A stretch of 64,000 nucleotides of DNA. Origin: Symbiodinium natans. Lineage: Eukaryota; Sar; Dinophyceae; Suessiales; Symbiodiniaceae. Location of the stretch: contig CAJNDS010002224.1 of the NCBI GenBank assembly GCA_905221605.1, positions 87,501 through 151,500 of the forward strand. Direction: 5' to 3'. Positions 11,101-24,000 of the stretch are shown piece after piece. Within the stretch, counting starts at the first letter, position 1, and each line of letters opens with the position of its first letter. The position numbers were made by a program, and so were the translations under genes. The notes under the pieces were generated by a model, which had not been told where the DNA came from, ran no database searches, and worked only from the letters and a program-made list of their open reading frames with translations.

Positions 11101-14100
11101 GAGATCTAAACCCAAGGTTGTCTAAGAGCCCTGACACCCTGTTTAATGGCCACCGCCAGGCGATGGGGCAACCCTTTTTGTACTCTTCAAGATACACGAA
11201 AAGTGGCTCCGCAGCCAAGTTTCACCAGCCTAGAGCAACACACCTGCATAAACCCTAAACCCTAAACGACGTAAACCCTGAAACCCAGCCCCGAAGCGCA
11301 AGCCCTCCAACCAACCTTTTTAATGACCACCGCCAGGCGATGGTCATTAAACCCTAAACCCTTTCCCTTTTAAGGTGGGTTTAGGGGGTTTAAGGGTTCA
11401 GGGTTGGAGGACCTAACCCCTAAAGCCTAAGCAGCCGCACCGCGGCCGACATGGAGCAACAGTGCTTAAACCTAAGCCGCTTAGCCCAAAATTCCTAAAC
11501 CCGAGACCTAAACCCAAGGTTGGCTAAGAGCCCTGACACTGTTTAATGACCACCGTCAGGCGATCCTAGAAGCCTAAACCCCAAAACACCTAGAAACCCT
11601 AAACCCCAGCCCCGAAGCGCAGGCCCTCCAACCTTGTTAATGACCACCGCCAGGCGATGGCCATTAAACCCTAAACCCGAGCCCCAAACCCGAGATCTAA
11701 ACCCAAGGTTGTCTAAGAGCCCTGACACCCTGTTTAATGGCCACTGCCAGGCGATGGCCATTAAACGCCTAAACCCTAAACCCTTTTGTTTAATAACCAC
11801 CGCCAGGCGATGGCCATGAAACGCCTAAACCCCAAACCCTTTTGTTTAATGACCACCGCCAGGCGATTGTCATTAAACCCTCAACCCTCAACCCTCAACC
11901 CTGTGTTTAATGGGCGCCCCAGAGCGGCCATTAAACTCCTAAATTGCAGCACCACCCCTCCCCCCCCCACCCCCCACTCCGGGCCTAAGGCTTAAAAACC
12001 AAGCGATTTTGTATCAATTGGCTCCTGTAAGCAATCACGAAAAGGTTCACGCAAATTTTCTATAACACAAAGTTTTGTGTGATAGAAAATTTACGTGAAT
12101 CTTTACGTGATTGCTTACAGGAGCCAATTCATTTACGTGAACATTTACGCGATTCCCTGCGTGACTTCCGACGCCAATTTGCTTGCCTGACATTTGCCCC
12201 AACTTAAAGAGGCTGATATCTGGTATAACCTAAACCCTAAACCCTAAACCCTAAACCCTAAGCCCTAAACCCTAAACCCTAAGCCCCAGCCGCAATGGCA
12301 GGAACTTCATGCTCTGCGGGCTCCCAGAATACTTCGCGAAGGTGGCCATCTCCATGTTGCACCATAGCCTCCACGATGCGTTTAGGGTTTAGGGTTTAGG
12401 GTTTAGGGGGTTTAGGGGGTTTAGGGGGTTTAGGGTTTAGGGTATACGGTTTAGGGTTTAGGGTTTAGGGTCTCGGGTCTAGGGTCTAGGGTCTAGGCTA
12501 GGGTCTAGGGTTTAGCGTTTACGCTTCCGTTAGGGTTTAGGGTTTCGGGTGTGTAAGCGTCCCTATAGATCCGAAACCCGAAGCCCGAACCCCCGAAGGC
12601 TGCGGCCTCTGAAATTTTGGAGTTTTGAAAACAGGCCTAAACCCCAAGCCCTACACCCTGAACCCTTCATCCATTCTCGTTGAGTGGGCGTTAGAACGGG
12701 AAGCGCAGTCCCACAAAAACAATCAATCCTGAACCTCTGAAGAGTAGGGGAGTTAGGGTTTGCTTCAGGTTTAGGGTGTAGGGTTTAGGGTTTAGGGCTT
12801 AGGGCTTAGGGCTTAGGGCTTAGGGTTTAGGGTTTAGGGTTTAGGGTTTAGGGTTTAGGGATTAGGGTTTAGGGTTTAGGGTTTAGAGTTTAGGGCTTAG
12901 GGCTTAGGGTTTAGGAACCCTATAAGCCCCAAAGGGCACCTCTCGCAGTCGGTGTCGTCCCAGAGCCCCAAACCCTAAACCCTAAACCCTAAACCCTAAA
13001 CCCTAAACCCTAAACCCTAAACCCTAAACTACAAGCCTCTCAAAGTAGGTGTCGTCCCAGAGCACCAGCATCTCCGCCGAGCGCGCCACGAACACCGGGA
13101 GCGCTGCCACCTGCTGCGCCTTCACGCTCTGGTTGGTCTGATGGATGCACCTGGGATTCGAGACCCTAACCTGTACGTTTTATCAGCCCTGAGCCCTAAC
13201 CCCTAATTAAGCCCTAAGCCTTAAGCCCTAAGCCCTAAACCTTATAAACCTCATAACCTCATAAACCTCATAAACCTCATAAACCTCATAAACCTCATAA
13301 ACCTCATAAACCTCATAAACCTCATAAACCTCATAAACCTCATAAACCTCATAAACCTCATAAACCTCAGAAACCTCATAGCCCTAAGCCCCAAACCCTA
13401 AACCCCGATCAGGGTCCAGGCTAGCAATCGGGGTCGGCGAGAAGGAGGGTTGCCCCAGTTCGATGCTTTATCCTCTGCACGCTTCCGCTGCGACTCTCAA
13501 CAAGAAGAGGAACACACTAGAGGCCAAGCCCCCCAATACATACTAAGGGTTTAGGGATTAGGGATTTAGGTTTTTTTTTTTTTTGGTGGTTTGGGGTTTA
13601 GCGGGTTTGGGGTTTAGGGGGTAGGGCTTAGGCTGTAGGGTTTAGGTTTAGGGTTTAGTGTTCCCTGCAGCAGTCGCAGGCCCTTCAGCAGCAACAAACA
13701 CAAGCAGGGTTTGATGAGCTCAAGGCCATTCTCTTGCTCCAAGCCCCCCGCCCAGGCATAGCTGCTAAGCGCGCAGCCGAAGAGCTTGAGCATGGGATGG
13801 AGCTCGAGGGCAAATCCTGACTATTAGGGGCAAACACGACTTTCCCAGACCCCCATTCTCACGCTGAGAACGTAGGTCTGGAAATGCCATTTTTGGGCCG
13901 GAAACCTGCTTTTCCAACCCCCCCTTCTGGGGCCCTTGAAGGGGGGGTTGGGATTCGCTTGTCTGGGCCCATTTGCTGCTCTTCACGGGGTGCCCTCTTT
14001 GGTTGTGGTTGGTTTTCGGTCCTTTCTTTTTGGTTCTTTCGGGGTTTTCGGTTCGGTGAAGCTACCAATCCTGGCCCTTGCTCCACTTCTGAGATTACTG

Positions 14101-17100
14101 TCGCAGTCATTAACCCCACGACCATCTTGGGCAAAGAGGATGCCTTGGCATCCGTTGGGGCACATGTTATATGTGCGTCTGAGACCTCGGCCTGCAGCGA
14201 GGTCCAGCAAATCATGTCAAAGCGCCTCCGGCGCAAGGGGTTTCGTTCTCTTTGGGGTTACCCTACGCCCACCCGTTACCACGAGTCCTCTGGCCGCGCC
14301 ATGCTACGAAGCTACGCTCTTGGTGTGGCCACTTTTTCCACTCTTCCTTGCCGGCCTGCCCTCTGCGAGTTACCGCCAGAGCGTGCCACCACGTGTCGAA
14401 TCATGGAGTGTTACGTCCGAGTTAAATCCATGGAGCTGAGGATACTCACCCTCTATGGTGTGCCACGTTGTCTCCCAGAGGCAGCTGCTAAGAACAATTT
14501 ACTCTTGGCTTGGGCCTTTGAGTTGGCCACTGCGAGCCCCATTCCTACCTTGATTGCTGGGGACTTGAATGACCACCCGTCCAACCTCCCGATTTGGGAA
14601 TCCTACGGTCACCTTGGGTGGGTTGAGCTTGGAGATTTCTTTGAGGCCTCCCGTGGAATCTCTTTACCGAACACGTGCAAGGGTGCCACCAGGCACGATA
14701 CCTTCCTCCTGTCCCCTGCTCTCCAGCAATATGTGTCTGGCGCTGATGTCCTTGTGGATTCCTTTCTGTTTGACTCTCACGCACCCATGCGCCTGCACTT
14801 CCGTTTGCCTGACCAGCAAGATGATCTCTACCACTGGAGGCTCCCCAGGTCGTGGGCCCCCTTGGGTCCCTCCACTCAAGACTTGGCCTGTGCATATGAA
14901 GCCTGCTCTGGCCCTGTCCTTGGCCCGCTGTGCGCAGCGAGTGAAGTCCAAGAAGGTGACCGTTTGCGCCTTTGGTCTGCCACCCTTGAAGAGTCTGTTT
15001 CCCAAGCCATTGCAACGCAACATGTGTCTGACCCTGACCTGCAACCCCTCCGCAGCCTACCAAGAGCCTACCGAGGTCGTTGTCAACCCAGGGTGCGCGT
15101 TCCCAAACTCCCGGCTAGGCTCCCAAGACCGGGCCGCTGTGGTGACCCCCAGCCTATGACCACTGCCACAAGTGTCGCCTCTCGGCAAAAGCTTCGACAG
15201 TTACGTAGGATCACCACGCTTGAGCAAGGAATCCAACAGGCCTGCGCAGGCCGTCACCGCGGCGCCCTGGGTGCTGATGGTTGGCCAACCACTCTCAGCC
15301 TGGAATGGGGGGCTATCCTTCGTGCGCCTGGTTATCACATGCCCTTCGCGGATTGGGTCTTGCAGTGGCCCATGTTTCCTTTCCTGCCCTCCTCGCTGCC
15401 CTCTGCTGAGTTCCTCCATGACCTGGCGCAGTTCGTGCGCTACGACTACGAAGCCCATGCAAGGCAGGAATCACGATGTAAGGCCATGCTCTTTCGATTC
15501 AAACTTGAAATCGATGCCAAGGAGTTTGGATGCTCCAACAGCTTTGTGCGCATGAAACCACCTCCGCACCCACCTCTGCAAGCTGTCAGTATGCCAGTTC
15601 GCCAGACAGCTACCCAAGCCGCCGCCAGGTCCTTTGCGTTGCGCGTTTATCAAGTCCCAGACCCTTCGCAGTTCGACCTTTATGGTGTGGTTGAGGTTGC
15701 AGGCACACAGGGCCAAATTACCGCCATCACTACTGCCACGGTGACTGTCCTCTTTCCTTCTGACCAGGACTTTGTCGTCCCCCTGCACACCACTATCGTG
15801 CAGCCGCGGGTTGAAACGTCGCCGTCCGGTGTTGCTTCTGCTCTTGTTAACTACTGGGCGCCGATCTGGCAGCGTGACTCGGAGCCGGAGTCCCAGGACA
15901 TCGAACACTGGCCTGGCTACCAAGCTCTCCTGCAAAGCTGCGTGGAACCTTCCCAGCGCCCAGTTGTTGACATGCAGGATCCACTCGCGTGGTTACATGT
16001 GGCGCGACGCCTGAATCCTAAGAAGGCTACTGGGGCCTGTGGTTGGCACAACGCTGAGCTGCGAATGCTTCCCTCCTTGGCCCTTGTTCATCTTGCGAGT
16101 ATCATGGCATCCCTGCCCTGCTTCCCACTAAGCCTCATGATGGCCAGGGTGGTTTTTGTTGGCAAGGTCCCGAAGCCCACTGAAGCTGCACATGGACGGC
16201 CAATAACAATCTTCTCTGCGCTGTATCGCTTATGGGGGCGGGTCCTCTGCACACAGGTCCTTTCCACTTGGGCACACACCATCCCAGAAGGAGTCCAGGG
16301 CTGCCTTCCTGGTAGGTCCGCGCCAGACTTGTGTTTCTTAGCTCAAGCGGACATTGAGATAGCCATGTGTTCCAATGAGTCTCGCTCTGGGGGGTCCATT
16401 GACCTGAAGAAGGCCTTTAACATGCTGCCCAGGCCCCCACTGGCTCTGGGCCTCCAGCATCTTGGGCTTCCTGCTTCACTGTGTAAAGTGTGGCACGCGA
16501 GCCTGAACCGGGTCAATAGACATTTTCAGGTCCAAAACCATCTCGCCCCTTCCATGAGCTCTACCACTGGAGCCCCAGAAGGGGACCCTGTTAGCGTTCT
16601 GGCCATGATCAGCATCTGCTACGTTTACCACACTGTGATGCAACCCTACGCCACGCCAAGGGCATACGTTGACAACTGGAGCTGGTCCACAGACCTTGTA
16701 GATTGCATGTCTCCTTGCCTGCTCTCACTACAGCATCTAACCTCGACTTTGCGCCTGCAGATTGACTGGGACAAGTCCTACTGTTGGGCCACCACTGCGG
16801 ATGACCGCAAGTGGCTCCTTGATACCACTGCTTCCCTGTTGCCTGCTGCGCAGCATGTTGCTGTGGTTGGTTCTGTTAAGGAGCTCGGAGCCCACTGGCA
16901 GTTCTCGCGAAGACGTGGTGCCGCAACTTTTTATGCCAAGTGCAAGGAAGCGCTCCGTAGGCTGGCCAAAATAGCCTCAGACCATACCTGCCTTGACACC
17001 AAAGCCCGCTGCATCCAGAATGGTGTGTGGCCCTTCCTTTTCTATGGCTCTGAGGCCGTTGCCCCATCCAAAGCTGCCCTTCATCAAATGCGCGGCGCGG

Positions 17101-20100
17101 CCGCCCGTGCCCTGGCTGGGAATCACCACACCGTGTCCCCCTTTGCTGCTATGTCGCTCCTCGCACGGGTGCGGGACCCGGAGGTTTACCTCTTGACGCA
17201 CCACCTGCGACAGTTCCGCCGAATGTTCGCTTTGTACCCTGCTGCGGCAGCCGCTGCGTGGGCGGTGGTCTTGGATGAGTCCATCCCGTACCGGTCTGTG
17301 TTTGGGCCTGCCACTGCCTTGAGGGCCCTGCTGCACCGCAATGCCTGGACCACTTCAGCTTCTGGGTTATGTTGTGGCCCTCTCCATGCCAGCTTCAACG
17401 TCCGCCTGGACTCTCCTACCCAGATCGGAGGGGCCATTGCAGTTGCGTGGACCGACACAATCCATGATGCTTGCCTTCAGCGCACAGGCTGTAGCACACT
17501 TGCAGTGCCTGACGCTTGCCAGACTCAATACTGCTTGGCGCAGTTTCAGCCCTGGGAACAGCGCATCCTAGGCCGTCACATCGCTGGAGCATTCATGAGT
17601 GGCGCTGAGAGGAGTTCATGGGGGGACCCCGCTGTAGAATCGTGCCCCTTGTGTGGCCAGCCGGACACCAAGTCCCACCGGATCCTGGAATGCCCCGCTC
17701 TCTCTGCGGCCCGCGCGCGCCATTGGTCCATTCTTGAGCGGGTGGCTAGGGAAGAACCTCATTGGATGCATATGGCTTGGGTCCCGATCCCTGAAGCCCT
17801 TCCTGTCTTTCGGCTTCTGTGTCGCCGCCTATCCTTGCCGCCGCTGGCGCAGCCACTTGCCGAATCACCTACGGCCTGGCACATGTTCACTGACGGCACG
17901 GCGCTTCATGGTAGTTGTCCGCAGGCCAGGCTTACCGCCTGGGCTGTTACCTGGTGCCCGTGCGTACATGGACCGCTTGATGTTCAGGGTTGGTTTAGGC
18001 TCTCCCCTTCTGCTCGGGTTGACTCCTTTAGGGTTCTAGGCCAGGGTGTCACACCAGGCTACCAGTCCGTTCCCCGAGCGGAGCTTGCTGCTACCATCTG
18101 GGCAGCAAAGTTTGCGTCGCAGCACACACCACCACACCCGGATGTGGACATTTTCATCCACTCTGACAGCAAGTATGCCTGCCGAGTGTGGGAAGCAATC
18201 CAACGGGGCAGCATGACACCAGGTGCAGTGTGTGAAAACGGTGACTTGGTTGAGCAAGTTTTTCCTTTGGCTTCCAGGTGTAGGGTCTTTAAAGTTAAAG
18301 CACATGTCGAAAGCCCTGAACTGGATGAGATGCCTCTTTGGGAGCAATGGAGATGCGCGGGAAATGCCACTGCAGACGCAGCGGCCAAGGCCGCCATGAA
18401 AGGGGTCCCTGAGGTGATCCGTTCTCAGGCTGACTCTGTTGCGCAGGCAACCCTGAATCACACGAACCTGCTGCTGGCCTTCTTTCGGGCCCTGGTCGAC
18501 GTTAATGTGGCTGATGCCCAGCTCCGTAAGTCAGCAGGCAGTTTGCTGGCCTCCCAGGCTGAACAGGAGGACCATGGCGACGCGTTGGCCAGGCTTCTCC
18601 ACAATCTTCGTTCATGGACAGTCGACACTTCTCCTGCAGAGCGCCCTAGCGTTCCAGCCACAGTACTGGAGAACTTCCCTGGCGGGGGAACCTATGCTGG
18701 CAGCCTGGTTTCGTGGTGCAGGTCAGTGCAGTGGCCGACTCTTCCGGTGCCCCCTCAACGAGATGCCGCCATCACCTTTCTGGAGCTCTTCGTGCATTAT
18801 GTTTGGACGTTCAGGCGCCTACCTCCATTCCTGGTGCCAGGCACAGCCAACTACCTGCACTTCAATGATGAGGTGGCCCAACTTCATCACCGTACGCTTT
18901 GGAGCTTGGTGGCTGATTTCTTTTCAAGTATACGCCAACTGCAGAAACTGGTGCCATGGCAGCTTATGCCCACCGGACGTACACGTAACCTCCTTCACCT
19001 TCAGCCCCTCGGAATCAGCCGAGGCTTGGATGGTGTGCAGTACAGGCCTACACTTCCTGGTGGAGGCGATTGGGTTTCCCTTCTGCGCCTTGTGGCCAGC
19101 GAGGCTTCGGCACTTCCTCTTTGGAGCCATTGTGGAGATTAACCCACTGGCTCTGTTCTTTCACACAAGCTGGCAATGACCAGCCACGGACTCGCAAATC
19201 AGACAATCGGGAGCTTCGGTGTCGCACTGCGCAGGCCCGAGGTTCCCCCCCCACACAACGGTAAAGGTTTAGGGTTTAGTGGATTCAGGGTTGAGGCTTT
19301 TAGTCCGGAAAGGTAAGACTTCTAATGCAACTTGGGTGGGCCCTTTGATCTTAGGGTACTTACATGGTCCCTTTTTTTCGTTTACCCTTATATACCCCTT
19401 GACTTATTTATATGCCATGTACAAATTAAGGGCCCATACATCAGAACCCTTTCAAGGAGGTAAGGGACCTTCCTAAGCGCCCATACAACTACCCATGCCA
19501 CTCTAACTAGTAACTAGGTGGAACTCCCGGCCTCGAACTTGGGGTGGTGGATCGAAACTCTCCTGTAGCTCTTCACACAAACCCTGACCACCCAAAAAGG
19601 GACCCGAGTTTAGAGAACCACCCATATGCAAGGGGAGAGCTGTGTGGGCGCGGAATGAGCCAAGCCTCAAGAATTTACAGCAGTTTAATAGTAGCCCTAA
19701 ACCCTAGACACTAAACTCTAAACCCTAAAGCCTAAACCTTAAACCCCAAACCCTAAACCCTAAACCCTAAACCCGAAACCCTAAACCCTAAACCCTAAAC
19801 CCTAACTAAACCCTCTGGAGAGGTGGAGAGCTTTCCAGTCCATTGGCCCAGGCACAGCTTGTCCAGCCAGAAGCGGGGAGCAAACCAGCCCATGGAAAGG
19901 TGCTGACCGAAGAAGAAGAACCTGGGTTAGGGTTCGGGTTTAGGGTTAGGGTTGAGGGTTTATAGAAATTGCAGAGGGTAACGTTTTGAGCGGCAGTTTT
20001 GAGCGAATGTCTTCTTTAGAACCGTTCTATGACTTTTGTTGGGCGGGGGGGGGGGGGGGGGGGGGGGTTGGGGAGAACTGAGGGGCAGGGTGGGGCGGGA

Positions 20101-20868
20101 GGGGCGGGAGGGGCGGGGCGGGGAGGGGGACATGTCTTGAAGTCTAACTTGCGGCTAAGATTTCGGTGCTTCCTCGTTTAGGGTTTAGGGTTTAGGGTTA
20201 AGGGTTTAGGGTTTAGGGTTTAGGGTTGCAGACCAAGGAACAGGAAGAAGACCAGCAAAGGAAGCTCCGTGAGGACCGGGAAGAGATGCTCGTTCCCGCA
20301 GAGAATGGCGACCTGGCGAAGGAGAGCCCTCTCATAGGCTCCCCTACAAACAAGGGTTGAGGTTTAGGGTTTAGGGTTTAGGGTTTAGGGTTTAGGGTTT
20401 AGGGTTTAGGGTTGAGTGTTTAGGGTTTACGGGGTACTACCACCCTCTATACCACCCCCCCCCCCCCACGGAGCTTCCGCATATGATCAAGGCTATTTAG
20501 GGATTCAAGCGTGAAGATTCTTTAAGGGGGGAACCTAGACAAGGTAGTGTAGAGGGGGGTAATGGAGGGGACCCTCTCAGAAGATGCGAGCATTCAGCTC
20601 TTGGGTTTTAGGGTTCCGGGTTGATCGGGTTTAGGGTTTGGGGTTTACAGGGTTGGGGGGGGGGGGGGGGTGGGCTGTGCGAATACTAGGGTGTGGGTTT
20701 GGGTTCAGGCCTTTACCCTACACCCGAAACCCTTCCCCCGTTCCCTATGACCTTTGTTAAAACGCAGGATCAGGTTTGAGCCTTGGTCGGACCTTGCTAT
20801 GTATATGTATATGTTTATGTATATGTGTATGTATGTGTATTGTGATATGTATTGTGATATGTATTGTG

Positions 20869-20926
<58 letters not shown>

Positions 20927-20979
20927 GTATGTGTATATGTGTATGTATAATTAATGTATATGTACGTATACATATATAG

Positions 20980-21020
<41 letters not shown>

Positions 21021-24000
21021 TTTGTTGATTGTGTATATAAATATGGCATATGGTAGTCTCTCTATGCATACATACATACATACATATATATATATATATA
21101 TGTATGTATGTATGTATGTCTAAATAAGTTTATACAGATACAGCAAAAGTGTGTGTGTCTATCTGCAGGTGTACACATACAGTGTAAGCTTGGGGCTGTG
21201 ACTCTGGAGCGTTTACCGCATCGCCTGGAAGATGTACAGCCACGAGACGACCAGAAGCCAAGCAATGGCTGTGGCCTGAACCGTTTAGGGTTTAGGGTTT
21301 AGGGTTTAGGGTTTAGGGTTTAGCGTTTAGGGTTTAGGGTTCAGGCTTTGAACCATAGGCCCTGGACCCTTGTGATTCATTGCTTAGGCATTCGAGATTC
21401 AGGTCGCTAACGTTTCGGAGGGTGCAATGTCCCTACGGGCGCAAGTTCTTCGAGTCATCTAACAACACAGGTTAAGCGCCGCTCATATAGTCCCTATATA
21501 CCTAAGTAGCCCCGAAATAATGCCTAAAGAACCCCTAAGGTCCCTTGTAAGGATCCCTCCCTTTCGTCCCTTGAACAGGCCCTTACCGTTGTGATGTTAC
21601 GTTTGGGGGTTCTAGAGTCTTTAAGTTCTAAGAGTAGTTGTATGGGCCCTTAATATGGTCCCCTGCCTCCCTTTCAAGGGTTCTGAAGCATGGGCCCCTG
21701 GGTTGGACAGGGTATATAAAAAGGGGTATCTAAGGGGTACACTTTTTCAGGAAGGGCCTATACTAAGGGACCATGAAACTACCCTGAACCCTAAACCCTA
21801 AACCCATAAACCCTAAACCCCATGAACCCTAAACCCCCTAAAAACTCTAAACTCTAAACTCTAAACCCCCTAAAAACGAAAAACTCTAAACTCCAAACCC
21901 TAAACCCGAAACCCTGAACCCTAAACCCCAAGCCCTAAGCCCTAAGCCCTAAGCCCTAAGCCCTAAGCCCTAAGCCCTAAGCCCTAAGCCCTAAACCCTA
22001 AACCCTAAACCCTAAACCCTAAACCCTAAACCCTAAACCCTAAACCCGAAGCAGCTCTGAACCCCTAGGCCCTTGCCTTCGTGGCGAGGCTCAGGTTCAA
22101 AATGAAGCACATGCTCCTGGGACGGAAGGCGGAGGGGGCGAGCAGCACTGTGAACCCCAGACCCCGATTAGGGTTTAGGGTTTAGGGTTTAGGGTTTAGG
22201 GTTTAGGGTTTAGGGTTTAGGGTTTAGGGTTTAGGGTTTAGGGCTTAAGGTTTAGGGTTTAGGGTTGCTTTAGGGTTCTGTGCCTGCTTCGGAGTCGGAC
22301 ACTTCTCGATTGTTATGGTTCCTTTTTGGGGGCTACCTTTCTAGGGCGGCCCCGAGTACCCAAGAAGGGACATATTAGGTAAGCTCCTGTACCACATCAA
22401 GCCACGGATCCTGGGTTTAGGGTTTAGGGTTTAGGGTTTAGGGTTTAGGGTTTAGGGTTTAGGGTTTAGGGTTTAGGGTTTAGGGTTTAGGAGCTTACCA
22501 TTAAGGGTTGCGAGGGTTTAGGGTTCAGGGTTCAGGGTTCAAGGTTCAGGTTGTGCCTCCCCATTGGACTTTGGGACCCACGCTCAGAAACCCTGTAAGT
22601 GAGGCTAGATTTTAGGGTTTAGGATTCGAATGTTTTGGTGGTGCCTGTGCTGCTTGTGGCTGGCCCGCTTTTCGCTTGCTTTCCCTGCTCGGATTTGCGC
22701 TGACCCGTCCTTCCTCCAACAGCCCTAAACCCAAAACCCTTGTTTTACTTTGGTCGTTGTATTGTGGCTGACGACTGCCCCCCAAAGTGGATTGCCTTTG
22801 AACTGAAGGGTTCCAAAAATCAGAACATCACATTTTGGGGGCTTTCGTTGGGAAATCATGGAAATGCAGACCCCAACTGCAAACCCTAAACCCCAAAGCC
22901 TCACCGGGTTGAAGTTTAGGGTTTAGGGTTTAGAGTTTAGGGTTTAGGGTTTAGGGTGTGGGGTTTGGGGGGGGAGGGTTCAGGAGGTGAAGGAAGCGAC
23001 AATACATCCCGAGTCTTTGGAGCTCAATAGAACAAAGCCTCAGACTAAATTTGTGGCGTGGGGTTTACAGACCCTGAGCACCGAACTTCCCTTTAGGGTT
23101 TAAGGTTGAGGGTTTAGCGTTTAGGGCTTAGGGTTTAGGGCTTAAACCCTAACCCTAAACCCTGAAAGGCTCAAGCCCTCAGTCCCTCAAGCTAGCTACG
23201 TCCGAGGCGCAGGTACTTCGGCCAGCGCGCCGACCCCCAGGTGTGGCTAATGAAAACCTCCCAGAGAGAATGCTGTTGCTAGCAGTGCTGTTGCAATTTC
23301 TAAGGTTTAGGGTTTAGCGTTTAGGGTTTAGGGCCTGTGGAGCTCTCCGTGTAAACTAGTTCTTATTGCCATTATTCTTCATTACTTGTTGTGTTTTTTT
23401 CCGGGGGGGACTACATGAACTTTGGAGGTTTGTGGTCCATATACCGAAATAAGGATTATTGTAGCACAGTCTATATGATCGCAGTTCAAAGGTGGTTGAG
23501 TTTCTTTGCTTGGAGGCCAGCCCTAAACCCTGAACCCTAACAAAGCCTAAACCCTGAGCCCCTAAACCCTAAACCCTAAACCCTAAACCATAAACCCTAA
23601 ACCCTAAACCCTAGAAGGCGGTGTTGATTTCAAGTCTAGGCTCGCACAAGCAGTAGGGTTCTTGCCTTGCAGGTCGCCAGGTGATCATACGTTTAGGGTT
23701 TAGGGTTTAGGGTCTAGGGTTTAGGATCTACGGTTTAGGGGATGCAATACCATCCAAAACCTCGTACACAAAGCGCACGAAACCCGGTGCATTTGGAGGC
23801 ATGTTCCATAAGTACGGTATCGGGTGTCTGGATCTTTCTATGGGGAGTTCTAAACTATGGGCCCTTTACAGGTGTCTAGTGTAGCGCGTTCCTTACAAAG
23901 GGGCCTTCGTCTGGGCCTTCGTCTGGATCACTTCCAGATCAGTTCCCCAGAACCCTATGAGCCACTGTATGAAGGGACCATGCAACTACGCATAGGCCAA

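Larger units (their letters stand above)
9510..12228. mobile_element. 2.7 kb non-autonomous element with terminal inverted repeats
   Basis: The left end TTATACCAGATATCAGCC (9510-9527) is the inverse of the right end at 12211-12228. Similarity continues inward (GTCGGAAGTCACG near 9591 against its inverse near 12158). CCTAAACC lies directly outside both ends (9502-9509 and 12229-12236), compatible with an 8 bp target duplication, although it is also part of the telomeric host array. Inside are four 140-151 bp tandem repeats, an AAAACGG block, a 591 bp tandem duplication, about eleven small hairpin repeats and a 114 bp palindrome. No transposase is encoded. It lies in the intron between T6 and T7. 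Confidence 0.8.
13661..19264 (+). mobile_element. LINE-type non-LTR retrotransposon, antisense in a host intron
   Basis: A 5.6 kb element with the end of a first ORF, a complete 1752-codon second ORF and a 122-base 3' tail ending GGTAAA. It is bounded by a 17 bp duplication of telomeric sequence, has no LTRs, and is 5'-truncated inside ORF1. It lies on the + strand in the intron between T4 and T5 of the minus-strand gene. The intact long frame suggests recent insertion. Insertion inside TTTAGGG repeats may be site preference or simply a reflection of how common these repeats are here. Confidence 0.9.

Noticed and set aside
14545-15159. Other-frame ORFs inside the LINE (up to 224 residues)
   Set aside because: They are shadows of the 1752-codon ORF2 frame that carries all catalytic motifs.
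20754-21081. Met/Tyr/Ile-rich small proteins
   Set aside because: Translations of the TATG and TA microsatellites.
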